From: Gracilimonas sediminicola
GTDB taxonomy: Bacteria; Bacteroidota; Rhodothermia; Balneolales; Balneolaceae
Assembly (NCBI RefSeq): GCF_024320785.1
Contig: NZ_JANDBC010000002.1
Coordinates: forward strand, 1 to 64,000
Length of the DNA: 64,000 bases
Direction of reading: 5' to 3'
The notes beneath the pieces were generated by a model. The model did not search any database, had not been told where the DNA came from, and saw only the letters and a program-made list of their open reading frames with translations. A program made the position numbers and the translations under genes. Positions 18,373-26,386 of the stretch are shown here, piece after piece (position 1 is the first letter of the stretch; every line of letters starts with the position of its first letter).

Positions 18373-19170
18373 ATGAAAAAGCCAATTGAATTAGAACAAC
18401 CATTTGTCTTCACTGTGATCAGTGGAAAAGGCGGCGTAGGTAAAAGTATGACCAGCGTTAACACAGCAACTATGCTGAGCAAGCTCGGATACAAAGTTGC
18501 CTTACTGGATGCTGACCTGGGCCTGGCAAATTGCGCCACCCTGTTGAACGAACCCGTGAGTGCAACGGTAAGTAGCTGGATGGAAGGAAAATGCGGAATT
18601 GAAGACTTGCCATACTATACCTCCGGAATCACACTGGTAACCGGAGCAAATGACCCGGGCGAGAACAAGTTTAAACCCGATCTGTTTATGGATGCCCTCG
18701 ATCAGGTGACTGCCTTTCTGAAGCAAAGCCATGATTTTATCATCATTGATACCCCTGCAGGTGCTGGTGAAATGTCACTATGGGCACTGGATATTTCGCA
18801 GGTTGGGGTTTTAGTTCTTGTTGATGAACCCACCGCTATTTCCGATGTGTACCGCTTATGCAAGTACGTATTTAATATCGACCCCGGGTATAAATTCGCA
18901 AGTATCGTGAATTATGCTGAAAGTGAAGACACAGCCCAAAGTACCTATCAGCGGTTCAACACCATCCTCAATTATTTTCTAAACAAGCAGACACAATACT
19001 TCGGGTTTATTCCGGCAAGCAAGCAAATTCGGGAATCGGTTCAAAAACAAGAGCCGCTGCTGAACATGGATGCCGGGACTGATATACTCAGGGAATTCGA
19101 GTTTATTGCAGAAAACGTGCTGGCTTATGCCAAGAATGAAGAAAAAACACTTTTAAAGACTGTACATTAA
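18373..19170 (+). CDS. flhG: FlhG (FleN/YlxH), MinD-like ATPase controlling flagellar number
   Basis: 265 residues from ATG 18373, 4 bp after flhF. A deviant Walker A motif GKGGVGKS lies at 18-25, the switch region DADLGLANCATLL follows, and DTPAGAG serves as Walker B region, all of the MinD/ParA class. FlhG stimulates FlhF GTPase and limits the number of flagella. An in-frame upstream ATG (18319) lies inside flhF and is rejected. Confidence 0.95.
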   Translation: MKKPIELEQPFVFTVISGKGGVGKSMTSVNTATMLSKLGYKVALLDADLGLANCATLLNEPVSATVSSWMEGKCGIEDLPYYTSGITLVTGANDPGENKFKPDLFMDALDQVTAFLKQSHDFIIIDTPAGAGEMSLWALDISQVGVLVLVDEPTAISDVYRLCKYVFNIDPGYKFASIVNYAESEDTAQSTYQRFNTILNYFLNKQTQYFGFIPASKQIRESVQKQEPLLNMDAGTDILREFEFIAENVLAYAKNEEKTLLKTVH

Positions 19171-19185
19171 CGGAAGGAGAAAACC

Positions 19186-19416
19186 ATGCTAATACGATTA
19201 ATTACTGTAATTTCACTGATTCTTTTTATGCTTCTGATGATATCCGGGGTGAACATTGAAGTTGCCCTATACCGCAGCATGCTCACATTCATGATCCTGT
19301 TCGCCGTGGTTTATATCTCTATTTTTCTGCTGAATGTGCTCCGTGAAGACCAAAACTCAGATGGTATGTCTATGCCAAACGGCGGGAGTACTTCTAATGC
19401 TAACGGAGAGGGGTAA
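19186..19416 (+). CDS. Small two-helix membrane protein between flhG and fliA
   Basis: 76 residues, not recognised. Two hydrophobic segments (about 4-24 and 30-52) are followed by a short polar tail rich in Gly/Ser/Asn. It is preceded by GGAGAA before ATG 19186 and separated from fliA by 2 bp, so it is a real, co-translated member of the operon. Position suggests a role connected with FlhF/FlhG or sigma-28 control at the membrane; that is a guess. Confidence 0.75.
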   Translation: MLIRLITVISLILFMLLMISGVNIEVALYRSMLTFMILFAVVYISIFLLNVLREDQNSDGMSMPNGGSTSNANGEG

Positions 19417-19418
19417 TC

Positions 19419-20189
19419 ATGGGAAATAAGTCACTACAAGAACTGGTTGAAATCTATTGCACGAACCCAGCAGATGGGATTCGAAATTCTATCATCAGTA
19501 AATCCACTCCGCTGATTCGCAGCATCATTGGCAAGATCAATCGTCCCGATCAGCCATTGGCACACCGGGAAGATCTGGAGAGTGCCGGCGTCATCGGGCT
19601 GCTCCAGGCTTTGGATTCTTATGATTGCGAACGAAATATTCAGTTTAACACCTTCGCTTATTACCGAATCCGCGGCAGTATTGTTGATTACCTGCGAAGT
19701 ATTGATCAGCTGCCAAGAAAACAGCGCAAAAACTACGGTCAGGTGCAGGAAGTTATACAGAGAATGAGCCAGGTTCTGGGGCGCGAGCCTTCCGATGAGG
19801 AAATCGCCAACGAGCTGGAAATGGATATGGATGATTACTACAAACTCCTTTCCAACGTACAGCAGCGAAATGTGCTCTCTTTAGATACCCCCGCTTACGA
19901 TGAAAACTCCGGTTCATTCTATGAATTCCATGAGGATCCAAATTCTGAGACACCGGATACCAATTTGGAGAAGAAAGAGCGCACCGAAGCTCTGCAGAAG
20001 AAAATCGGACAGCTAAAGGAACGAGACCGGCTGATTCTGATGCTCTATTATTACGAAGATATGACCATGAGTGAAATTGCTCTGCTACTGGAACTTACCG
20101 AAGCCCGTATTTCTCAAATCGTGGGTAAGTTGCTCATTCAACTCAAGGGCGACCTCGGGCAAGAGCAAGTGGTGTACGTTAACAACTGA
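19419..20189 (+). CDS. fliA: FliA, flagellar sigma-28 (FliA/WhiG family)
   Basis: 256 residues. Region 2 (DLESAGVIGLLQALDSYDCERNIQFNTFAYYRIRGSIVDYLRSIDQLPRK) is the hallmark of FliA/WhiG/SigD. Region 3 follows (GREPSDEEIANELEM), and region 4 has the helix-turn-helix MTMSEIALLLELTEARISQIVGKLL. It directs RNA polymerase to late flagellar and chemotaxis promoters; matching sites occur in this window at 27992-28017, 39828-39853, 41023-41049, 47371-47396, 48238-48263 and 54938-54963. It is the last gene of the flhB operon. No obvious FlgM partner is encoded nearby. Confidence 0.96.
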   Translation: MGNKSLQELVEIYCTNPADGIRNSIISKSTPLIRSIIGKINRPDQPLAHREDLESAGVIGLLQALDSYDCERNIQFNTFAYYRIRGSIVDYLRSIDQLPRKQRKNYGQVQEVIQRMSQVLGREPSDEEIANELEMDMDDYYKLLSNVQQRNVLSLDTPAYDENSGSFYEFHEDPNSETPDTNLEKKERTEALQKKIGQLKERDRLILMLYYYEDMTMSEIALLLELTEARISQIVGKLLIQLKGDLGQEQVVYVNN

Positions 20190-20333
20190 TACGCGATTGG
20201 TTTATAATAATTAGCTCCTCACCCACCATTCAGAGCTCTATCACTTGCCTGCCATATAGGTAGGATGAACCTTTGCATTAATATTCCCTAGCACTTCAGA
20301 TACAAGATCTTACCAAAATATTGTGCTTGGCTT

Positions 20334-20416
20334 CATCAAGGAAATCTTTCAATCCCTTAAATCATTATTCATAACTAAGGAACCTTGATTGGCTTGATTT
20401 CAGGATTATTGCGATT
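20334..20416. repeat. Imperfect palindrome, copy 2
   Basis: Arms 20334-20370 and 20380-20416 with a 9-nt loop. The left inner stem has decayed (AATCATTATTC instead of AATCAAGGTTC), while the right arm keeps GAACCTTGATTGGCTTGATTTCAGGATTA. It lies about 145 bp after the fliA stop. Confidence 0.6.
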
Positions 20417-20661
20417 ATTATTCAAATCTGAGCAATAAAGAACTACTTACCAACTATTAACGGGTACAGCTCGCTCGCACTCTCCATCCCTCCTCCGGTT
20501 TTACAACTATTTGCTCAGAAGGACCCGGTTCTGCTTTTCTTACCCTTTCTCTAAACCGACATTCAGAAGAGTCCCGAGTGCAGGGACGGTGAACTTTTGG
20601 CATGGATTGATTGCCAAGCATTTCAAATAATCATCGCTTTTAAAATGTAACTCTTAGATTT

Positions 20662-20748
20662 CATCAAGAGAATCTTTTAATCCTATTAATCAAGGTTCAA
20701 TAATAATTTACGAACCTTAATTGGCTTGATTTCAGGATTACCATGATT
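20662..20748. repeat. Imperfect palindrome, copy 3
   Basis: Arms 20662-20698 and 20712-20748 with a longer 13-nt loop. The inner stem AATCAAGGTTC/GAACCTTAATT has one mismatch. It has the same arm length as copies 1 and 4. Confidence 0.65.
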
Positions 20749-20929
20749 GTTAATCATATTGGTAGTGCCTGTCTGCCTGGAGGATTAACCTTAACCACAG
20801 AATATTTACTAAACAGTACTTACAACCAACTTTTAATGATACCAGGTACGGTTTTCAACAATTCTAATTTAATATCTGGTCATTTCTGTCCGATAAAGAA
20901 TTAACGAACAACCTTTTCGTTACCATAAC

Positions 20930-21187
20930 ATGTCACTCGTACCAAAAATAACACGCTTTACAAAACTGCCGGAGCTCCTGAAACACAAACAGGAAGCCGA
21001 AGAAAAGCAGAAAAAAGGCCGGCAAGACCGAAAAGATAAAGACCGCCCTCCTTTTGTTATAGAAGACGAAGTGGCTTTAAACTCCAAAAGTCTGTCTGAA
21101 TTAAAAGTACGAGCTCACGCAAAAGAGCCCCAAAAACCAAAGACTAAAGATGAAACCATCGGCGGGCACATCGACCTTCAGGCATAA
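20930..21187 (+). CDS. Small, highly charged hypothetical protein
   Basis: 85 residues, not recognised. No signal or membrane segment. It is very rich in Lys/Glu/Asp (KHKQEAEEKQKKGRQDRKDKDR) and probably disordered or helical, ending IGGHIDLQA. It is isolated between repeat loci and convergent to fliR. It does not resemble FlgM, although it lies downstream of fliA where an anti-sigma factor would be convenient. Coding status is likely but not certain. Confidence 0.5.
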   Translation: MSLVPKITRFTKLPELLKHKQEAEEKQKKGRQDRKDKDRPPFVIEDEVALNSKSLSELKVRAHAKEPQKPKTKDETIGGHIDLQA

Positions 21188-21262
21188 TTTTTATCTATAG
21201 AACTCCTCATTACAGAGTCCCCGCAAAAAATTATTACAGCCCACATCTATTCCAGTAAACAA

Positions 21263-21284
21263 GCGAAGCCATTCATGGCTTCGC
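21263..21284. repeat. Perfect 10-bp hairpin related to the 127-bp array
   Basis: GCGAAGCCATTCATGGCTTCGC is a perfect stem with a 2-nt centre, preceded by TTCCAGTAAACAA exactly as in the array at 55380-55890. It lies between the 85-residue ORF and fliR, two convergent genes. Confidence 0.7.
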
Positions 21285-21326
21285 GAGAATGATGAATGGT
21301 GAATGGTGAATATCATGCTTAGATTT

Positions 21327-21410
21327 AATCAAGCTAATCCTACAATCCAATAAATCAAGGTTCAAAAACTAAGGAACCTTGATTGGCTTGATTTCGGGAT
21401 TACCCTGATT
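21327..21410. repeat. Imperfect palindrome, copy 4
   Basis: Arms 21327-21363 and 21374-21410 around a 10-nt loop, with 28 of 37 arm positions paired and the same perfect 11-bp inner stem as copy 1. It sits about 40 bp past the fliR stop, again at the 3' end of a flagellar operon. Confidence 0.75.
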
Positions 21411-21451
21411 TTCATTCAAAGCTCCCGGGATGAGGATGATGTACCTTTACC

Positions 21452-22240
21452 TTAAAATTCCAGCGGAGAAATGACACCCATCACTTCTACCAGGAAGTCG
21501 TACAGATGCTGGAACATCAAATCGAAGGCTGTGGGCAGGTACGGGATGGCGAGCATCAGCAGGGCAATCCCTACACCAAACTTGATGGGAAGAGCGATGA
21601 ACATCATGTTGGCCTGTGGCATGATCCGGGCAAAAATAGCCAGCGATACATCCAACAGAAACAGCACAATGATGAACGGAGAGGCAATCTGAACCCCGAT
21701 CGTAAAAAGGTAAGTGGCAATCTCAAGCATATAAGGCCCGGCCAGATGAATTTGAGCCTCATTCACCGGTATAACCTCAAAGCTTTTTGCCAACGCACTG
21801 ATATAAATTTTATCGCCATCAATCGACAGAAAAACCAACACGGCTATCATGCTGAACAGGTTACTAAGTACAGCGCTTTGCTGTTGGGTTGAACTGTCAA
21901 TCATATTGGCAAAGCTGAGGCCGGTATTTAAACTGATAAGCATCCCCGCCATTTCAAGTCCTGCAAACACAAGCTGGCCCACCAAACCCAAGGCCATTCC
22001 CACTAAAATTTCGAGAATAATGGCCTGGAAAATAAATAGCGTGCCGTCACTTGCTGAGACAAAAGCACCATCGGCCGGGATGGCAAAGAAAAGCAGAATG
22101 GTAGTCGCCATTGCAAAAAACAGCTTAATTTGCTTGGGAAAAGCTGCCGAACTGAAAAAAGGTCCGGTCATGATAAGCGCAGCTACCCGGGTAAAAACAA
22201 GGAACACCGATAAAATCATATCTATCGTAAGTGATTCCAT
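21452..22240 (-). CDS. fliR: FliR, export-gate membrane protein
   Basis: 262 residues with about six hydrophobic helices. Family segments include PKQIKLFFAMATTILLF near residue 35, the EILVGMALGLVGQLVFAGLEMAGMLI stretch (helices ~80-105) and the ARIMPQANMMFIALPIKFGVGIALLML motif near 210. With FliP and FliQ it makes the core export channel. Last gene of the motA-fliR operon. Confidence 0.96.
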   Translation of the reverse strand: MESLTIDMILSVFLVFTRVAALIMTGPFFSSAAFPKQIKLFFAMATTILLFFAIPADGAFVSASDGTLFIFQAIILEILVGMALGLVGQLVFAGLEMAGMLISLNTGLSFANMIDSSTQQQSAVLSNLFSMIAVLVFLSIDGDKIYISALAKSFEVIPVNEAQIHLAGPYMLEIATYLFTIGVQIASPFIIVLFLLDVSLAIFARIMPQANMMFIALPIKFGVGIALLMLAIPYLPTAFDLMFQHLYDFLVEVMGVISPLEF

Positions 22241-22286
22241 TTACTTACCTCCGGGTTGCTGTTTCGGTGAGCACAAAAGCCTGCGG

Positions 22287-22556
22287 TTATTGTGTAATCT
22301 GCGGTATGAAATCGAACACGCGTTGTGTGAAATCGACCGCAAACTGCAACATGAAGCCAAAAGCAAAAAACAGTACCACCACTACCACTACCATCTTCGG
22401 GATATAACTAAGAGTCATTTCCTGAATAGAGGTAGCCGCCTGGAAAATGGCGACAGCTAAACCTACGGCAAGCGCCCCTACCATGGCCGGTGAACATAAA
22501 ACCACAACGGCTGTGAGCATTTCCTGTAACCAATAAAGTGCTGTATCTATATTCAT
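22287..22556 (-). CDS. fliQ: FliQ, export-gate membrane protein
   Basis: 89 residues, the normal size, with two long hydrophobic helices (about 12-40 and 50-75) and the FliQ motif GLAVAIFQAATSIQEMTLSYIPK between them. It is part of the FliP5Q4R1 channel. Six bases separate it from fliP upstream. Confidence 0.97.
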   Translation of the reverse strand: MNIDTALYWLQEMLTAVVVLCSPAMVGALAVGLAVAIFQAATSIQEMTLSYIPKMVVVVVVLFFAFGFMLQFAVDFTQRVFDFIPQITQ

Positions 22557-22562
22557 TCTTCT

Positions 22563-23387
22563 CTAATTAAAACTTTCAACCAGCGACTGTACCAGCAGGT
22601 ACCAGCCATCGGTAAGTACAAAAACAAGGATTTTAAAAGGCAGCGAAACCATCACCGGCGGAAGGAACATAATACCCATCGCCAGCAAGATGGAAGCAAC
22701 CACAAGGTCTATGACCATAAAGGGCAGGTAAATCATAAAGCCAATCTGGAAGGCCACCCTAAGCTCGCTTAACACATAGGCCGGTACGGCTACATAAAGT
22801 GGCAGGGTTTCAATATCATCTACGCTTTGGATTTCCGCCATGTCCATAAAATACAGCAGGTCCTGATCTGATGTCTGCCGAACCATGAACTCCTTGAGCG
22901 GAACCGCAGCTGCCCCCAATGCTTCCATTTGCGTCATTTCTTCGTTGATGTACGGCTGAATGGCTTCCTCGTTCATCCGGTCAAATGTGGGCTTCATGAT
23001 GAAAATTGTGAGGAATAATGCCAGTCCTACCAGCACCTGATTGGGCGGTGACTGCTGTGTACCCAACCCCATCCGTAGAAAGAAAAATACCACGATAATC
23101 CGGGTAAAGCTGGTCATCATGGTGATGAAGGCCGATCCGAATGAAAGTACCGTGATTAAAATCAGAGCCTGAATCGGCAAGGTAAAATCTTCGTCCTGTG
23201 CGGTAGCGCCGGTGTTTCCAATCGATAGATCGATTTGCGGAATAGCTTGAATAAACATCGGGCTTGTTACCGAAGCCAAATTAATCGGTGTAGCCTCAGA
23301 AGACGATGGCAGTGCCACAAACAGCGAGGCCATCACTATAAAAACCTTCGTAAACAACGAACTTTTAAGTTTCAACTTCGACATCAT
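22563..23387 (-). CDS. fliP: FliP, export-gate membrane protein
   Basis: 274 residues. A cleavable-type N-terminal signal (to about residue 32) is followed by the FliP core: LITVLSFGSAFITMMTSFTRIIVVFFFLR, GTQQSPPNQVLVGLALFLT and the C-terminal VASILLAMGIMFLPPVMVSLPFKILVFVLTDGW, all close to family consensus. It forms the pentameric base of the export channel. Confidence 0.98.
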   Translation of the reverse strand: MMSKLKLKSSLFTKVFIVMASLFVALPSSSEATPINLASVTSPMFIQAIPQIDLSIGNTGATAQDEDFTLPIQALILITVLSFGSAFITMMTSFTRIIVVFFFLRMGLGTQQSPPNQVLVGLALFLTIFIMKPTFDRMNEEAIQPYINEEMTQMEALGAAAVPLKEFMVRQTSDQDLLYFMDMAEIQSVDDIETLPLYVAVPAYVLSELRVAFQIGFMIYLPFMVIDLVVASILLAMGIMFLPPVMVSLPFKILVFVLTDGWYLLVQSLVESFN

Positions 23388-23388
23388 C

Positions 23389-23970
23389 TTAGTTCTTGAA
23401 CATTTTATAGAGTGATTTAAAATCAGCGGAACCGTTTTTGACCTCTGCTATTTCTTCCAAACCTTCGTTTTCATTCCACTCTGATTTAGGGATGCGATGC
23501 AGTAAATTCAGCGATCCTGCGGTCATTCCCATCACCCACACCTCGTTATTAATTTCTACAAACTTCAACTGTGCACCTTGCCCCAGAATATGTTCTCCAA
23601 GGTCACGCCCTTCTTGTTTTTGTTGGGTTGAACCGGACTTTTTTCTTGCCCAAAACCAAACCAGTCCCAGCATCCCCATCATTACCAGGAAGGTGGTAAA
23701 TGCATTTTGAAAAACGGTGTCTTCCCCGGCATTTTCCGGCTCTGAAGCTGTTGCTTCAACTTCAGCGGTTTTTTGCCCAAGGCTTGTTTTTAAACCCTGG
23801 GTGCGTTCTATCGCTTCCGGATTGGATGCAGCCTTTTCAGTGGCTGAGAACTCCATTCTTGATACCAGAAACATCCAGATAACCAACAGGGCCACCGCAA
23901 ACGCAAGCACGATTTTGAGCACGTTCTGTGGCTTCTTTTTTGACTGTGAAAGGATTTTGGTGAAGTCCAT
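23389..23970 (-). CDS. fliO: FliO-like export apparatus assembly protein
   Basis: 193 residues. Two hydrophobic helices lie at ~19-40 and ~88-108, the second followed by WFWARKK and then a soluble domain with LGQGAQLKFVEINNEVWVMGMTAGSLNLLHRI, the typical FliO pattern of stabilising FliP during assembly. The extra N-terminal helix makes it longer than most FliO. It lies between fliN and fliP; the gap to fliP is 1 bp. Confidence 0.85.
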   Translation of the reverse strand: MDFTKILSQSKKKPQNVLKIVLAFAVALLVIWMFLVSRMEFSATEKAASNPEAIERTQGLKTSLGQKTAEVEATASEPENAGEDTVFQNAFTTFLVMMGMLGLVWFWARKKSGSTQQKQEGRDLGEHILGQGAQLKFVEINNEVWVMGMTAGSLNLLHRIPKSEWNENEGLEEIAEVKNGSADFKSLYKMFKN

Positions 23971-24908
23971 TACGAGAGCTTGGCTAAACGTTGGCGGGTA
24001 GTAATCAGATTTGAGATCCGAACGCCAAAATGTTCGTCTACAACTACAACTTCGCCGTGAGCAATACGCTGCCCGTTTACGAGGATGTCAACCGGCTCAC
24101 CGGCCAGTTTCTCTAATTCTATTACAGAACCTTTGGAAAGCTGAAGTACTTTACCAAGCGGTAATTCGATGCGTCCAAGTTCTACCGACACATCCATTTC
24201 CACATCTTTAAGCAGATCCATGCTATTGCCATCACCATTTTTGATGGCCGGAGTGGTTTGCTCAAAATCTTCAAACTCAATATAGCGGCCGGATATCACC
24301 TCTTCCTTTGCGCCGGCTTTTTCGAGTTCTTCGGAATCAGATGGAGTGAACTCATCTTTTGCCGGTTCTTCCTCAACTTCCTCTTCAGGTTCTTCCTCAG
24401 CTACAACCTGCGCTTGCGGATTCCCGAACACTGAAGCTGCTTTAATTTTATCGTCAGCCAGGCCTTCCACTTCCATCATACCAAAGAAATATTCGGTATG
24501 GCCTAATTTATCTTCCAGCTGCTTAAGCGTTAATACTTCCAGCTCGCGGAGATCAAATTCCTGCCCGTCTTCTTTCAATTTCTTGGACAGCGTTGTGGAA
24601 AGTTCGGACGAGAACTTCATCAATAAGTCTTTAGTCACCTCGTTGAACGAGCTTTCATCCACACCCAACATGATGCTGGAAAGAATGGCAAACCAGTCTT
24701 TATCCAGAATACAGATAAGGTCGGTCTCGGTATTTTCATCTCTTGTAAGGATGAAAATATCTTCCTTGACCATCTTCTCCAGAAAAGCTTCCGAAGAAAT
24801 AGTCTCAAAAGAGGTGATTTCAATATTCGTTTCTTCCAGCAGAACAGAGGTTAAATACTTCTCTATTTCGGGAAGGTTATTTTGCAGTTGTTCTTGATAG
24901 TAATTCAT
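23970..24908 (-). CDS. fliN: FliN/FliY-like C-ring protein with degenerate CheC-like N-domain
   Basis: 312 residues. The C-terminal ~85 residues are a FliN/SpoA domain (DVSVELGRIELPLGKVLQLSKGSVIELEKLAGEPVDILVNGQRIAHGEVVVVDEHFGVRI), part of the rotor switch complex. The N-terminal ~165 residues resemble the CheC/FliY fold, but the E-x2-N phosphatase motif reads E-V-T-K, so CheY-P hydrolysis is unlikely. An acidic linker joins them. The start codon shares a base with the region just after fliM; the gap is 2 bp. Confidence 0.9.
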   Translation of the reverse strand: MNYYQEQLQNNLPEIEKYLTSVLLEETNIEITSFETISSEAFLEKMVKEDIFILTRDENTETDLICILDKDWFAILSSIMLGVDESSFNEVTKDLLMKFSSELSTTLSKKLKEDGQEFDLRELEVLTLKQLEDKLGHTEYFFGMMEVEGLADDKIKAASVFGNPQAQVVAEEEPEEEVEEEPAKDEFTPSDSEELEKAGAKEEVISGRYIEFEDFEQTTPAIKNGDGNSMDLLKDVEMDVSVELGRIELPLGKVLQLSKGSVIELEKLAGEPVDILVNGQRIAHGEVVVVDEHFGVRISNLITTRQRLAKLS

Positions 24909-24910
24909 AG

Positions 24911-25846
24911 TTATACCAGTTCCTGTTCGTTAATTTCTTCGAGGAGTTCAAATATTTTGACAGCTCTGTATCCCTGAATAACCCCGGGATATGCCGTCAT
25001 TTTCTTTACGCCATTCACGCGTATTTCCAGCGGCTTGTCTGACTTTTGCCGCAGCGGGATGGTATCGCCTTCCTTCAGGTTCATGATTTCATCCAGGGTG
25101 AGCCGAGTGGTGCCCAGCAACGATTGAATGCGGATGTTGGCTTTTTCCAGGGTTCGCTTATACGACTCCATCTCTTCCTCCGAAAGCCGTTCCTTGCGCG
25201 AGTTCATCCCCTTTTTCATGATCGTGTCGTTCATTGCCTTTTTGAGCAGGCTGTAGGAATAGGAAATGCCGATCTCAATTTCTTGACCGCCCAGATCTAC
25301 CGCAAATTTCACTACGATATTGGGGTCAACAGAAGCCAGATGGAGGTTTTCAGGCTTGCTTTCGTACTTTACATCATCCACCTTGAAATCCATGTACGGC
25401 TCCCAGGCCATCACAATTTCATTGCTGATGCTACCCATCACCCGCGACATAATTTTCTCTTCGATGATGGTGAGGATTCGGCGCTCGCTAAGTTTCTTTT
25501 CAGCACCGCCGCTTTGTCTTTCAATAAGGTGAATACAAAATTCGGGAGGAAGGACCACTATCACTTCACCGCCAAGTTCTTTCACTGATAGCAGGTAAAT
25601 GGTGCTCGGGCTTTTTATTTGCCGGGCAAACTCCGTTGACGAAAGTTGGTCTACCTTGTCGAGGTACACATCCACTTTGTAGCGAAGCGAGGAGCTGAAA
25701 ATGCGGCTTAGGTTTCGGGAAAATACTTCATGAATAGCATGCAGCGTCCTCATGATTTCCTTACTAAACAGCTTTGGATGTTTGAAATCGTAGGATTCTA
25801 CATATTTAACATTTCCCAATGTATGCCTGGGCAGCTTCGATTCCAT
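24911..25846 (-). CDS. fliM: FliM, rotor switch protein lacking the CheY-docking peptide
   Basis: 311 residues. The middle CheC-like domain (ESYDFKHPKLFSKEIMRTLHAIHEVFSRNLSRIFSSSLR near residue 17) and the C-terminal SpoA domain (residues ~235-305) are normal. Standard FliM begins with a short L-S-Q-x-E-I-D-A-L-L helix that binds phosphorylated CheY; this protein begins MESKLPRHTLGNVKYVES without it. Only 25 bp separate the fliL stop from this ATG, so a missed upstream start cannot supply it. Confidence 0.95.
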   Translation of the reverse strand: MESKLPRHTLGNVKYVESYDFKHPKLFSKEIMRTLHAIHEVFSRNLSRIFSSSLRYKVDVYLDKVDQLSSTEFARQIKSPSTIYLLSVKELGGEVIVVLPPEFCIHLIERQSGGAEKKLSERRILTIIEEKIMSRVMGSISNEIVMAWEPYMDFKVDDVKYESKPENLHLASVDPNIVVKFAVDLGGQEIEIGISYSYSLLKKAMNDTIMKKGMNSRKERLSEEEMESYKRTLEKANIRIQSLLGTTRLTLDEIMNLKEGDTIPLRQKSDKPLEIRVNGVKKMTAYPGVIQGYRAVKIFELLEEINEQELV

Positions 25847-25871
25847 AAGAGTTTCCGTTCTTGGTTTACGA

Positions 25872-26375
25872 TCATTGCATTACATATTTAGTGAAATACA
25901 AATTGCGTACCGAACGTACTCCGATTGAGGAATTAATTAGTCCTGAAAGTTCTCTCCTTAATTCTTCGCGCCCGGCTACCCGGGTAAGTTGGTCAACATT
26001 ACGTGACGAAAGCGCATCAATAATTTCTTGCTTCAGCTTCATCATATTCTCGTCGAGAAGCGAAACATGGTCTTTATCGTCCAATTCAAGGCTTATTTCC
26101 ACCATCAGGTATCTTTTCCCATAAGTATTAGCGGGATTCACCACCATCTCTTCCATTTGATAAGTGCCGTAATCGGACGGACTTTTCTCACTCATTTTAG
26201 CAAAAACGGTTGGATAATATTTATCCACAATGGCGTACGCCAGAAATCCCTGCCCCACCAGAATAAGCACAAGCAGGAAATATTTTCCGAGCTTAAGAAA
26301 ATTTGGCCCGCCTTTACGCTTCTTGGCTTTTATATCCTTTTTGTCTTTTGGGTCGTTTTTATTCTCTGTAGCCAT
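25872..26375 (-). CDS. fliL: FliL, stator-associated membrane protein
   Basis: 167 residues. A basic N-terminus (KNDPKDKKDIKAKKRKGG), one membrane helix (~30-52) and a periplasmic domain with MVVNPANTYGKRYLMVEISLEL and the C-terminal INSSIGVRSVRNLYFTKYVMQ, as in FliL. It surrounds MotA/B stators and modulates torque. It lies between motB (11 bp) and fliM. Confidence 0.94.
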   Translation of the reverse strand: MATENKNDPKDKKDIKAKKRKGGPNFLKLGKYFLLVLILVGQGFLAYAIVDKYYPTVFAKMSEKSPSDYGTYQMEEMVVNPANTYGKRYLMVEISLELDDKDHVSLLDENMMKLKQEIIDALSSRNVDQLTRVAGREELRRELSGLINSSIGVRSVRNLYFTKYVMQ

Positions 26376-26386
26376 GATGGTAACTG

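Larger units (their letters stand above)
20213..20748. repeat. Second locus of the ~330-340-bp tandem unit
   Basis: 20190-20929 carries no gene. Module order is A (20213-20330), palindrome (20334-20416), C (20417-20540), A (about 20550-20660), palindrome (20662-20748). CATTCAGA recurs ~341 bp apart and the palindromes ~330 bp apart. The C module (AAGAACTACTTACCAACTATT...TGCTCAGAAGGACCCG) aligns with 4541-4638, though diverged. It lies directly 3' of fliA. Copies here are more decayed than at 4178-4640. Confidence 0.65.
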
